A stretch of 64,000 bases of DNA from Monocercomonoides exilis (lineage: Eukaryota; Preaxostyla; Oxymonadida; Polymastigidae). Each line of letters begins with the position of its first letter. Position 1 is the first letter of the stretch. A program made the position numbers and the translations under genes. Where the stretch lies: contig LSRY02000004.1 of NCBI GenBank assembly GCA_001643675.2, positions 2,155,501 through 2,219,500 of the forward strand. The letters are read 5' to 3'. A model generated the notes under the pieces. It was not told where the DNA came from. It did no database searches and saw only the letters and a program-made list of their open reading frames with translations. Below, piece by piece: positions 1 to 12,000 of this stretch.

Positions 1-3000
1 TCAAATCTCGCTGAGTCAGAAACAGCAGCTTGTTTCTGTTGATCAGATTTCACAAGCATCTTCTTTCCGTTTTGGATCACAATCGTCCTCAACTCCTCAG
101 CAAATGGAACAACAGCAGCAGGCTCAGATTTTCCGCTGAGAGCTGATGCATGAGGTTGGATGGTCTCATCAATCTGAACTTCTTTTGTTTGAATGACTTT
201 CTGTCCTCCAACACCTGTCTTTTGTGCATATTCAACTGGAATATACACTTCATATTCATTTCCTTCAGTCATCTTATCTTCATTTAAGATTGGCTCAATA
301 TAAACACCTTCAAACTTTTGCTCTTTTTCTGTCAGATTCAACGATGAATCATTCAAAACAGGGTCATTTTCTCTTCTTTTGAGGTACTTTTTCCCGTCCT
401 GCACAACAATTGTTCTTTTCTCCTTCAAAAGTGTTGTGTCTCTTTGTTGAGCATTCACTATTGCTTGTTCCTGAATCTGTTGTGCTTTCAACAAATTCTT
501 CTGTTTCAGTGCCTCCTCTCTCTTCAAAGCTTCAGGCGTGGCAGTGAAGATAACTTTGCCACCAACTCCCACTTTCTTTTCCATGTCTGAAGGAGAGATA
601 ACAACAGTATAAGTCTTTCCCTCTTCCATACTTTCCTCTCCTTCAATATGATCCACATATTCTCCTTCAACATACTTTGAAATGTCGCTCTTTGATGCTT
701 TGATCTCATCAACATTGGCTGCTTTTGAAAGCAGCATCTTTTTTCCATTCATAACAATCAGAGTTCTTTCTTCAGGTGGATAGCGGATTTGAGATGTCTT
801 CAATCCAAGTTCTTTTCGTTCATCTACTTCGCCTTCATCCGCATTCTCATTGCTGACTGCTGAAGCATCGTCGTCCATGTACTCATCATTCACTGGACTT
901 GTTTCCCAGTCATCTTTGCCCAACGATGACAGAAACTGCGATGCCAGAAAATCATCAGCTGCTCCGTTCCCTATCACCTCCATCAAATGATCATCTGCCT
1001 TTCGATCAATCGTAATAACCGTTTTGTTCCCCACACTTTTGCGCAGCTGCATATCTTGGTCTCTGATATTCACTGGATATGTTTTCCCTTTCTCGAACAT
1101 TTCTTCTCCTTCGATGTAGCCTGTGACTTCGCCCACATACTGCTTTTCGTGCTCAGAAGCAGACTGATCCAAGAGCATCGGGTCATCGTCCTTTCGTTTC
1201 AGCAACTTCGCTCCACTTTCGCTCAGCTCCACATTGCGATAATCGCTGCCTTCCTTCATATCACTTGGCAATGGAGTGTTGAGCACTTGCGGATAAGCAG
1301 ATGGCTTGACACCTTTGCTTTCAGACGCAGATGCAGAAGCACTCGAAGAAGAGCCTCCTTCGTATCTTCTTCTCAATGCCTGCACTGTTTCATCCTTCAC
1401 CAGCTTGCACACTCCCACAACTCCTTTTGCTGCTCCCCACAAATTCTTCCAGAAGCCTGGATCTTTCGGTTTCTTCTGAATGATGTTGACATTATTAGCA
1501 CCCTTGTGGATCTCGTATTGTCTTTCATCCATTTTGATCTTGTATTCCTTCCCTTCTTTGAATTTCTCTTCACCATCGATGTATTCAACAAATTTCCCTT
1601 CGTATTGCTTTTCTTCAGCTGAAAGAGAGTTATCGTGTCGTTTTGGGTCGTTTTCTCTTCTCTTCAGCATCTTCTCTCCATTCACAATGACAATTTTCCT
1701 GTCTTCTTCTTTTGGAGTCTTCGCTCCTTTCTTCTCAAGCTCTTTCTGCACTGATCTTGCTTGAGACTTGCAGGATGATAGAGACGGAGAGTATTTCCCG
1801 TGTGGTGTAACAGCAGGTGTTGACGAGACATCCGCTGGGTGGTCAAATGGCGTGTGTGGCTGAGACTGCGGAGGATGGATAATCACTGTTGCTCCTCCAA
1901 TGCCAGACATGGTCGAGTAATCAGGCTTGATCATCACTGGATATTCTCTGCCTTCCTTAAACTTCTCTTCTCCTTCAATGTATTCAATGTATTCTCCTTC
2001 GAACTTATTCTCTTTCTTTTCTTCAGCATTATTTTCCTGTGAAATACCGCCTTCTTTGCTCTTGAGCATCTTTTTGCCGTCAACAACAACAATCATCCGC
2101 TTTTCTGGAACAGCAGCAAACTCCATCTGTGCTGAAGAAGGAGTCGAAGGCACAGAAGACAGAGAAGGTGACATGAACACATCTGATGACTGTTGCTGTT
2201 GTTGAGGCGCAGAGGTTAGAATTGTCAGAGAAGGTGGAAGATTCGGAGATTTCTGTACATCTATCGATGAATCTGAAGTCTTTGAGGCAGATTTCGCAGG
2301 AACAAGCGAAAAAAGAGAAACAGAAGATTTCGTTTCTTGTGTTCCTTTGGCCTCTTTTCCAGCTTGATTTTGCGCTTTCATTGAAGGAGATGTTGAAGGT
2401 GATGCCATTTTCTTGTTGACTGCATCTGTCAGCTTCATCTCTCCCTTTGCTGCTTCTTCTTCCATCCCAACAACACACAGCGGCCGACGAAACACAACAA
2501 CAGTCTTTCCATCGAGTCCTGTCTTTTTGTAAGACGATTTGGGGGCAGTCACCTGATAGCTCTTCCCTTCCTCGAACTTGTCTTCTCCGAATATGAAGTC
2601 AGTGATCTTTCCTTCGTATTCTCTTTCTTCTGCTGACAGCTTCGTGTCTCTTCGCTTCGCGTCGTTCAGCCTTCTTTTCAGCATCTTCTTTCCTCCCACC
2701 ACAGAAATCGTGCGTGTTTCTGTCTGAGTGCTTGGAGTAGGTGGAAACGGAACAGGAAATGGTGTTCTCGGCGTTGTAGGAGAGAGAGGCGTCATCGGAG
2801 TGAGCGGAACCAAAGGAGAGTACGAATACAGCATCTTCTGCCTCGCCAGCTGCATTTCCTTCTGTCTCTGCTTCAAAATCTGCGTCTGTCGCGCTTTTTG
2901 GAGCTCGGGGCTCGAGATCAACAGCTTATGCTGCTCGGATTCCTGCATAAAGCGCATCAAACGCTCTTTTTCCAGCGGATTCGGGCGAAGAACAGTCTTT

Positions 3001-5630
3001 CCGCCAGCTGCAGGCTCAGAAGACAAATGTGCAGGGAGCAAAACAGGATACTCTTTGCCTTCTTCAAACGTGTCCTCTTTCTCAATAAAGTCCAAATATT
3101 CTCCCTCAAATTCTCTCTCATTGGGGGACAGTGTTTGGTCATTGCGCTTTGGATCATCTTCTTTGCGCTTCAGCATCTTTGCTCCGTTTTTGATCACAAC
3201 AATCCGTTCTTCTGCTGTTCCTTCCTTCAGCACAGGCGGTGACGGCAGAGGAACATCTTTCATCTGAGGAGTATGCTGATACGAGCGGGCTGATTCACTC
3301 CATCTGCTCTTCCGCTCTTCTTCTTCCTCTTCCCACTGCGCCAATTCTGCTTCGTATTGAGCATAACGCTTTTCTTCATTCTCGACCTCCTTTTTGTACT
3401 CTTCCATTTTGGTTTCGTACTCCGACGTCTTTTTCTTGAACATTTCAGCTTTCTCCTTTTCCCTCTCCAGCAGCTTCTCGCGCTCTTCTTTCATCGCCTT
3501 TGCCTTTTGGATTTCTTCTGCTGAAGGCAACTTGATAGATGGAGAAGACGGGACAGAAGATGGTGTGACTGAAGGAGATTCACCTCCGGCACTCTTCTTT
3601 TGAGTGGGAAGAAAGCGGAACATCTTCTTTCCTCCGACATGTTCGCATTCTTCATATCCACGTGGAATGGACACAATGTAATCTTTGCCTTCTTCCATTG
3701 TCTCTTCTCCAACGATGTACCCTCCATATTCTCCTTCAAATATTCCCTTTTCTCCAAACGGCTTCTTCTTCGGGTCGCCGTCTTTCCTTTTGATCATTTT
3801 CCTTCCTTTGCTGATTGTCACCACACGTTCCTCAGCTGTTGTATCACCTGGTGCACATTCACTCCAATGTGCTGGATGATCTGGCACACCTCCTTGTCTT
3901 ATCAGCTTTGCCTGTGTTGAGTGTTCTTTTTCATCTGCTTCTTCATTCTTCTCCAGAAGTATCGTCCCTCCTTTCGATCCAAGCACTTTCATTGGTTTGT
4001 ATTGTGCATTTATCGTCACATCGATTTCTTGTCCTTCTGCCAGCTTCTCCTCTCCTGGGATATACTCACCCCATTCACCTTCATATTTTCCCATTGGACC
4101 AGGAAATCTCCGCTTGGGATCGTCCTCTTTCCTCATCAGCATCTTCTTTCCGTTGTTGATGGCAATACGACGTGAAACCAATCCATCTCCAGTGGAAGGA
4201 GACAAAGAAGGAGAAGCGGAGGAGCCTGATGAAAGCACTGGCGAGGCTGAAGAGGCAGAAAGAGAAGGTGAAGATGAAGACGATGCAGTTGCCTTGTCTG
4301 CTTCTTCGACTGCTTTCAGCACAGCTTCAATCTCTGGTGGAAGTGGCTGTGCAACAATCGTTGGGGGAGGCGATGGTGGTGTGGGGGGTCGCGGGGGTAT
4401 TATTTCTTTTGGCTCAAATATTGGTTCCTCATCTGCATATATATCTCCGTTCAAACCAGCTTCTCCTCCGGCTGCCGATGCAGAAGCAGATGAATCAGCA
4501 GAGCCTTGCTGAGGCCCCCTTCGCAATCTTGGTCTTCTCCTTGCAAACTTCAATATGTTATCAGAAGGTTCGATTTCCTCCTCTTCATTTTGCTTTTCAG
4601 ACATTTCGATCCTTCCTTTGTCCATTCTTCCTCCTCGCCTTGCTCTGGCTGCACCAACACGAATCGTTCGTTTCACTCTGCGACTGTCATCATCTTCAAC
4701 TTCTTCATATTGAATTGGCTCTGTTTTCAAAGGAGTAGGTGCTCCTCTTCCTCTTCCAACACCTCGTCCTGCTGCTCCTCCTTGTTCGACACCAACAACT
4801 TGTCCAGATCCTCTTCCAGTACCTGCTCCAACAATTGCAACGATTGAGCGAAACTTACCGCTCATCACGCGCACCCATCTCCCGTCCTTTTTCACCCAAC
4901 GTGCTCCAGTTCTTGTTCCAGTGATTGGCTTTAGGACTTGTCCAGTTGCTCCGTAAAGCTTTGCTCTCTCTTTGACGGATAATCCGGATATTGAAATAAT
5001 ATTGGCGCGAGGCTTAGGAGCACCAGAAACAGAGCCAGGAACAGATGTTACTCGGCTTACTGATAACTTTATTGGTTGTGGTTGTGCTTTTTCCTTTGGC
5101 AAAAATGCCAATGGATGCTGTTTATCGTATTGCATTCCATTTGCTATAGCTTCTATAAATATATCGTGCAAAATTAAAGTTAAATATTGTCTTCTGTGAA
5201 TTACAAAACTATTAACAAACCTTCATATCCTTTATCAGAAAGCAGGCCACTTGATTTTAACTCAGCTAAAAGTCCAGAAAATAGTTCAAATTTTAAATAC
5301 TAATAATAGCACATACATTCAGATGCTTTATAAAACTCATTTGAAATGAAGGTTGCCATTTTTAGTGAGACTCCACAACTGGCAACACGTGAAAGAAACA
5401 AAAGACGCTTCTTTGGATAAACATATCTATCTCTAAAATCTGTCATTGAAGTTGCGCATCTAGCGATACATTCTGCATAAAAATCAGGTTTATCGAGTGC
5501 ATCCCAGTCAATTCCAACAGAATGTACCCATTCTGATAAAATATGTGTTTTAAAGAGAACAAATCATTATCAATGAAATATCAAAAATAACGAAAGCCAT
5601 ACGAGAATCGGGCTTTGCGTTCGAGGTCAT
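1..5630 (-). CDS. Acidic tandem-repeat protein, 3' end beyond window
   Basis: I do not recognise this protein. Proposed exons on the minus strand are 5630-5603, 5532-5317, 5265-5221 and 5152 to beyond base 1; all three introns are GT-AG (70, 51 and 68 nt) and keep one frame for at least 1,813 codons. The first roughly 120 residues form a non-repetitive domain with no family I can name. A Gly/Arg-rich stretch and a Pro/Ser linker follow. Then at least ten copies of a unit of about 75 residues appear: an N-G-K-K-M-L-K-R-R-x-D-D-P-K-R core, an F-E-G-E-Y-V-E-x-I-E-G-E-E-K-F-E-E-G-K core, and a G-x-G-G-K-T-V end. Linkers are Ser/Pro-rich and one is a charged likely coiled coil (about 3330-3500). 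No signal peptide or membrane span is seen. A scaffold or cytoskeletal role is only a guess. Confidence 0.75.
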
Positions 5631-6097
5631 ATACTGTCTTTTTAAATGAAAATTTATCAAATATTGATCTCACCCTGTATTTATTAAATCGAAAATTCTT
5701 TCAGATTATTTTTTAAGTTTTATCACATTCATAATCAGCTTTCTTGTTTTCAAATAATTAAAATTCAAAAAAATAAAATAGATTGCGTAAGTTTTAAAAA
5801 TAAATGAACGCAACAAACAATTATTTAGAGAGAAATTTGTTCAAAATAGAAAATCAATTTTGAATAACAATAAAAAAGTTCCGCAACATTTTAAAAAGCA
5901 AAAAAAAAAATTTGAAAAATACAGCAATAAAATAATTTTATTAAAAAAATTAAAAAAGCATAATTTTTAAGAAAAATAAGATAACAATAATTCGTTTTGG
6001 CAAAATCTCAAATGTTCTCAATGGAGATAAATTTGGAATCCAAAGCAAATTCCTTCCAAAAGCAAGAATTAACAGCATTCACAATTTTATCATTTTC
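5631..6097. other. AT-rich spacer between two minus-strand genes
   Basis: This 467-bp stretch is strongly AT-rich with A and T runs. It lies between the stop of the giant protease gene and the first exon of the repeat-protein gene, so it should hold the 3' untranslated end of one and the promoter of the other. I see no further exon or RNA gene. Confidence 0.5.
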
Positions 6098-9000
6098 CTA
6101 CTTTGAGATATTCAAAGTCTCCAAAATTTCGAATTTTCTCTCGTAAGTCATCAAATCAAGAAGAAACATGGCGGTTGAGTCTGCAACGCTGCTTGCAAAT
6201 GGAATAAGATGAGAAATTTCCGTTTGTGAAGCATTTTGTTCCTGTTTGTCTAGCAAACTCAGAAGCAGCTGAGAAGAAGCATACAAGCCATTCAAAACAT
6301 ATCGGCGCGATGACATCTTCTTTTGGGGCAGTCCAGTCCAAATGGCATTCTTTTCACTCTGTTCTTTCTTTATCTTCCTGTTTCTTTCTTTCTCTTCTTT
6401 CATCGACTGTTTGATTGCCATCTTGAGCTGATACTCCTCATCATCAAATCCTTTGGACGCATCCACACTTCCATCAAAGTATGTCTCTTCGCTTTCATCT
6501 GAGCCATTTTCTGAATCACTTTCTTTGCTGTTGCTTTGCTCGAATTCTTCTTTTGTAGCCAAATATTCAGATGAGTCTCTCAAAAATGCCTCTTTTATCT
6601 TCTGCTTCACTGCATCAGATGCAAATTGATACAAATGCACAAGCAGAAGCTCTCGTACTCCTATTCCTGCTGAAAGTGCAGCCTGTTCTTTTTCATCCAA
6701 CACTTTGTACAGATGTTTTTCTTTGCTTGCTTTTCCTTCGCTAAGATTGTTTGTAGAACTTGCAGAATTTTCACCAGAAAGCATCTGCAAATCATCTTTT
6801 TGTTTTTCATCGACAGAAGACAGAAATTCTCTCACTCGCTCAGCTGTGTCCACTTCATTCCTCCACTTATCGAATGTCTTGTTCAACAAAACTGACGCAT
6901 AAAAGCCGAATGCGGCAATTATTCTCAAATCAAATGACAGCTCCGTTGTGTTGACTGGTAAAGGAGAAGTGAACGGAACAAGCGAAGAAGGCGACTGCAC
7001 AACAGCTGCATTTGTTGACTGTTTTCTCTCTGGGAAGTCTTCTCGCAGCAGAGGGAAGAACAAACGATTGGCGTAGGCAGAATGAGGGGACGTGGTGTGA
7101 TGAACACATCTCTTTGTTTCAGAGCATGTGCAAACACTTCCCACACGCTGCACAAACTGCGGGGCTGAACAGATCGGAGTCTGAGGACTGATCAAAAAGC
7201 AGGTTGAAACCAACGGTGAACGGGAAGAACGATCCAAAGAGGGAAGCAATGAGGATGGGAGATATGAAGGCTTGCACAGAGATCGAATGGTGTTTAGATA
7301 ATTGTTGTCAACACACAAAAGCGCATCCTTTGAATGAGCAGAATCCAATGAAGATGATTCTGATGATGCTGATGATGATGTGGGGAAAAGATTATTCTGT
7401 GCATTTTGAATAAGACGATCCAAATGATGAGTTGGAACCGAAATCGTTGTATGAATAAGATCAGGTGGTGTGGAAAGTTCCAACGAGAAGAATTTGACTC
7501 CAATCAACATCCTTGCAAATTGCTCTTCAGCAGACGATGAAGAAACAGCAGATGAAGAGCTCTTATTGTCTTTAACTTTGTTCTGTGGCTTCTGCTCTTT
7601 TGAAACTAGCTTCTCCGTCCCAACAACATCTGCCATTCCCATCTCATCCAAAAGCTGTTGCTTTTGCTCCATTCGCATTTCTGTGCTTCCAGATCTGTTT
7701 GCTCCTGTCTCGTTTTCTTGCACTTCTGCCAGGCTGCCAAAGCCACGTTCTGGATGATGAACTGAATCAGATGGTGAAGCATTTGCACTTTCAGTTTCGT
7801 TTTCACCATTTTTACTTCCAACTTCGATGTCAGTTGGTGGCTCAAAGAGTGAATCAGTAATCACAGGGCGAGCGCGGAAATCTGGTGGCTCTTTAAGTTC
7901 TTGTTCCTCTTCAGTACTGTTAATTCCTTTATTCGAATAAGATGAAGCCGAAGATGGAGATGATGATTGAGATTGTGTAGAATAATTTGAATAAGAAGAA
8001 GGTTCCGATGGAGGCGGTATTGGACGAGGTCTGTTTGCCTGGGGATTCATCATTGACTGCGCAAGCGATGACTGATATTCTTGATTCATTGAATTTCTTG
8101 TTGCACTTGCGACAATTGATGCTGCAACCATCGCTGCCTGCATTCTCAGGCCAGAAAGCTCATCATCTTCTTCCTTCAAATCTCCAGCAGCTTCTGTTCC
8201 TGCAGGTGGCTTGTATGTCTCAGAAGCACTCAAAGATGAGGAAGAGGTGCGAGAAGAGGATGGGCCTATGTGAGGGATTCCTTTTGCATTCGAACGTGAA
8301 TTCGCAGTCTGGTTTGTCTTTCCATCAAACAATGGATTCTTTGTGAAGGCGCCACTGGAAGTGCTGCTGTGATCAACAGAGCTCGAAGAAGATGAGCTAC
8401 AACTTGACTTATTTTTATTCTGTTCATATTCAGTACCTTCTTTTGAATGCTGAGTAATAAATCCATCCTTCGTGATGTCGACATTGTACTTCGCCATCAG
8501 GTATTGACCCAGTGCTTCAATGATGTCGCTTGCGAGTGGGTCGTGCTGATCAACAAGCAGCGACAGCACAGACAAGCAGCGGAGCCTCACCTGAAGCGGA
8601 TAGATGCTGCTGAGCATTCGCAAGCACAGCGTTGAAATGAGCTGAAGTGTCTCATACTCCATCTTGTTGACTAATTCAATGCCTGTTGTCACATCTATTG
8701 AATTGATTACTGCATTGTTGCCTTCACTCACATTGAACAGCACAATGCTATCTGCACAGAGCGAAGGCACTTCCTCTTCCTCATCTTCTGGTGACTGAAG
8801 GTTCTTCTTCTTCCTTTCTTCTTCCGATTCAAATCTTTTTACCTCGTTCTTCATCATCACCCACTCCTTCACCACCAGCTCAATTATGTCCATTGCATAG
8901 ACAGCGCTGTGAAGAACAGATGTTTCGTCCCACATCGCATAAGCGAGTGTGTACACGCTGCTCTCTCCAGTCAAATTCTTCAGCATATGCGCAAATCCGG

Positions 9001-12000
9001 AGTGGTTTTCAGTCAGAAGAACAAGAGCGACTTTTCTTCTCAGCGAAGGACTGTCAAACAACCGAGATGGACGAAGAATGCGATCAACAGCTGCGTTGCA
9101 CGATATTGTTTCGTGAAGAAGCGAAGAATGATGAAACGGGAGAGAAGAAAATGAAGGAGAGAAAGAAGAAGAAAACGTTGGAGTAATTGAAAATGTTGGA
9201 TTGATCTCAGAAGGAGGAATTTGAACGAATGAGTTGTGTGATGTAGCCATCAGGTGGAGAAGACGAGGTGTGTGTTGTGTCAGCATTGCCATCATGAAAT
9301 ATGCAGTGGAATATGAATGAGTGAAAGAACGAACAGAACGGAATTTGTGGAATAGCTTGACGATAAAGAATTCAAAGTATGTTGAGGCTTTTCCATAAAA
9401 CTTCTGACGTTCATCAAGCTTAACAGATGAAGAAAATGAAGATGCCAAAGCAATCTCTTCTTTATTTTCTTCTTTGCTTTCATCAGAAGCAATTTCAGAT
9501 GAGTTCTTAGTTGATGTTGACTGGCTGAGTTCCCTTTCAATCTCTTCTCGTTCAGCAGCACCGACATTCTCGTCAATGAGAAAATGAGCAAAAGCGTTGA
9601 AAATCGGAGCGGAGCGCGGGAAAGAGAAAGGATTCGCGTAGAACCTTCCAAAGCAGAATGTCGTGTAATTCTGAATAACTATTTTTTCAAATGCATTCAT
9701 CTTATGACTGCCCTTATTATTTGTGCTTTGTGCAGATGCACTTGAAGTAGCTGAATCACTCGAAGCCTTTGAATGCTTCTGCTCTTCAGCAAGAAGCCTT
9801 TCCTTGTTGTGCACCCAGTACACACACAAATTACAGAAGAAGCTCATACACGTCTGGAACATCTCATCAGAATACAGCAAGAACTGGTTGACATCAGCTG
9901 CAAAGTATGGCAGGATAGGCAGATGCTCCAACATAAAGCGGCTAAATGGCAGCGGAGACGAGCGAAGGATCCATTCGCAGCATTTGCTTTCTCTTCCGAT
10001 GACTGTGTCCATCAGTTGCATCACACCCAAAAAGTTCAGATTGCACAGCTTGTCTGTGTTGTACACTTTCCACAGCAGCTCCAAAAGAAGAGGCAGCCGT
10101 GTGGCAAGTGCTTGAAGTCCCATTCGCTTAGTTGTGCCGTGTGACGAAGGAGGAGATGACAGAACAAGAGACAAGTCATCCAGCTTCTGTGACGTTGGGA
10201 AGACTGCAACAAATCTTGAGGGCTGCGAGGAAGAAACAGAAGCATGCGAGGTGGAGGCTGAACTGTCAGCAGACTTTTCAGTCGTTTCTTGTCGAGGCTT
10301 TGCATCATTATTTGTGAATTCTGTCAGATAATCATTCCACATCTGCTCTTTCTTGAGTATCACATCTTCTGCTGGATCTTCTTCTGGAACATCGCGTGCA
10401 AACCACATAAGAAGTGCGAGGTATGATGTCATAATCCAGTGATGACGAATGACAGTCTCAACATTGTCAGAGTGGTACAAAAAGCGTGTTTCAAGCTTCG
10501 ATTTATCATCTGCATTCAGAACATTTCGTGAGTCCAAATGTGAAAGCAGGCAAGAATACACATTCAGCGCCAAATGCTCAAAGATTGGATATTTCTCCAG
10601 GTCAGAATCAACATGAGGGTTCACATCAAGATGCAGTGGAAGCGGCTCTGTGACCTTTGTCGTCTCTAAAATTTCCATTTCATTCATCTCTCTCTTCAGC
10701 ACATCAGCCTCACTCATCCCTTCCTTCGCCTCATTCTCCCAATGCTGCTGGCGCCAAAGTGTAGCCAGAGTCTTCTCAGCACCTGGATTCACATCAGGCG
10801 AGTTGTGGAGCAATGTTGAAAGAGGAGATGTGTATTGAGCAGTTGGCTGAAGATCCATTGGTGTTTGATAGAGAGAGAGAAGCACTCCCTTTTCAATGTC
10901 TTCCTTCAAATCGACTTCAGTTTGGAAGGTTGGAGAGAGACGCGCATATTCAGGCAATGCGTCTTTCTTCCACTCCACCTCTTTAAATTCGAGATGTGCA
11001 ATGTCTGACGATGGCGGTGGAAGAGAACCACAAGTTGTGCTATCGTTGATGGGAACAAGAGAGAACGGCTCAAACGATTCTGTGCCGGACTTTGTGGCAG
11101 AATTGCCTTTTATTGAAGGCAAAACATAAGGCACCAACACAGATGGTCTTGACAGAATGCGAGGAAGAGTGAAGAAAGATGCATGGAATGAATTGGACAA
11201 ATACTCAAAGCCTTCAACACGGCACAAATGTGACGGAGCGAATGACCAAGAAGAAGATGAGATAGAGGAATCGAACGATGAAACGGGGATTGCAATGCCT
11301 GAGGAAGAGAGCAAGGAATCTGTGAAGGTAGATGGTGCTGTTGTAGTGTTCAGCATGCTATTTGATGCTGTTATTGGAGCATTTGGATCATCGAGCATTG
11401 AATAAGGCAGACACGAAGTCGATGATGAAGACGCCTCGATTGGCAACTTCATTTTGGCTGAGGCTGCTTTGTCTCCTTCTTCTGTACTGTCGTCAATCAG
11501 ATAAGGTGCAAATGAGAAAGGAGTTGTGTGCAAAAATGATTTTTTCATTGGGAACGGAAGCTTCGAAGACCAGTTCTTCAGCAATTCTGAGACCGTTGGC
11601 AACACTTCGGTTGTCCTCACTCCGTATTTGCCTTTCAAATCTTTTGGCAATGAAGAAACAGAACTCAAGTGCTCTTGCATTGCTGCTCCCTTCTCTTTTC
11701 TCATTCTTCTGTGTTTCTCTTTCACTTCCTTCTTCTTCTTGTTCACAAAGAACATAACATCATCTTCTCTCTCTGCGCCATTATCTTCCAGCATAGCCAC
11801 ACGAAGTGCTCTCGAAATGGCTTCCCTAAGTGGATAAGTCATTTTGCTGTATGTGCCTTTCACAAGTTCTGATAGAATATTCATTCCCAATGAAACAGTT
11901 TGTGAATCATTTGAATTCTTGCCAACTTTTGTGCTTTGCTCCTCTTTAGCTTTTGTCTCTGCATTTTCCTCAGTTTTCGATTCATTCGCTTTTTCTGTTT

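Noticed and set aside
5194-5220. A 27-nt GT-AG intron in the repeat-protein gene
   Set aside because: Using the nearer CAG acceptor leads to a stop. The acceptor at 5153 gives a 68-nt intron like the others and restores the frame.
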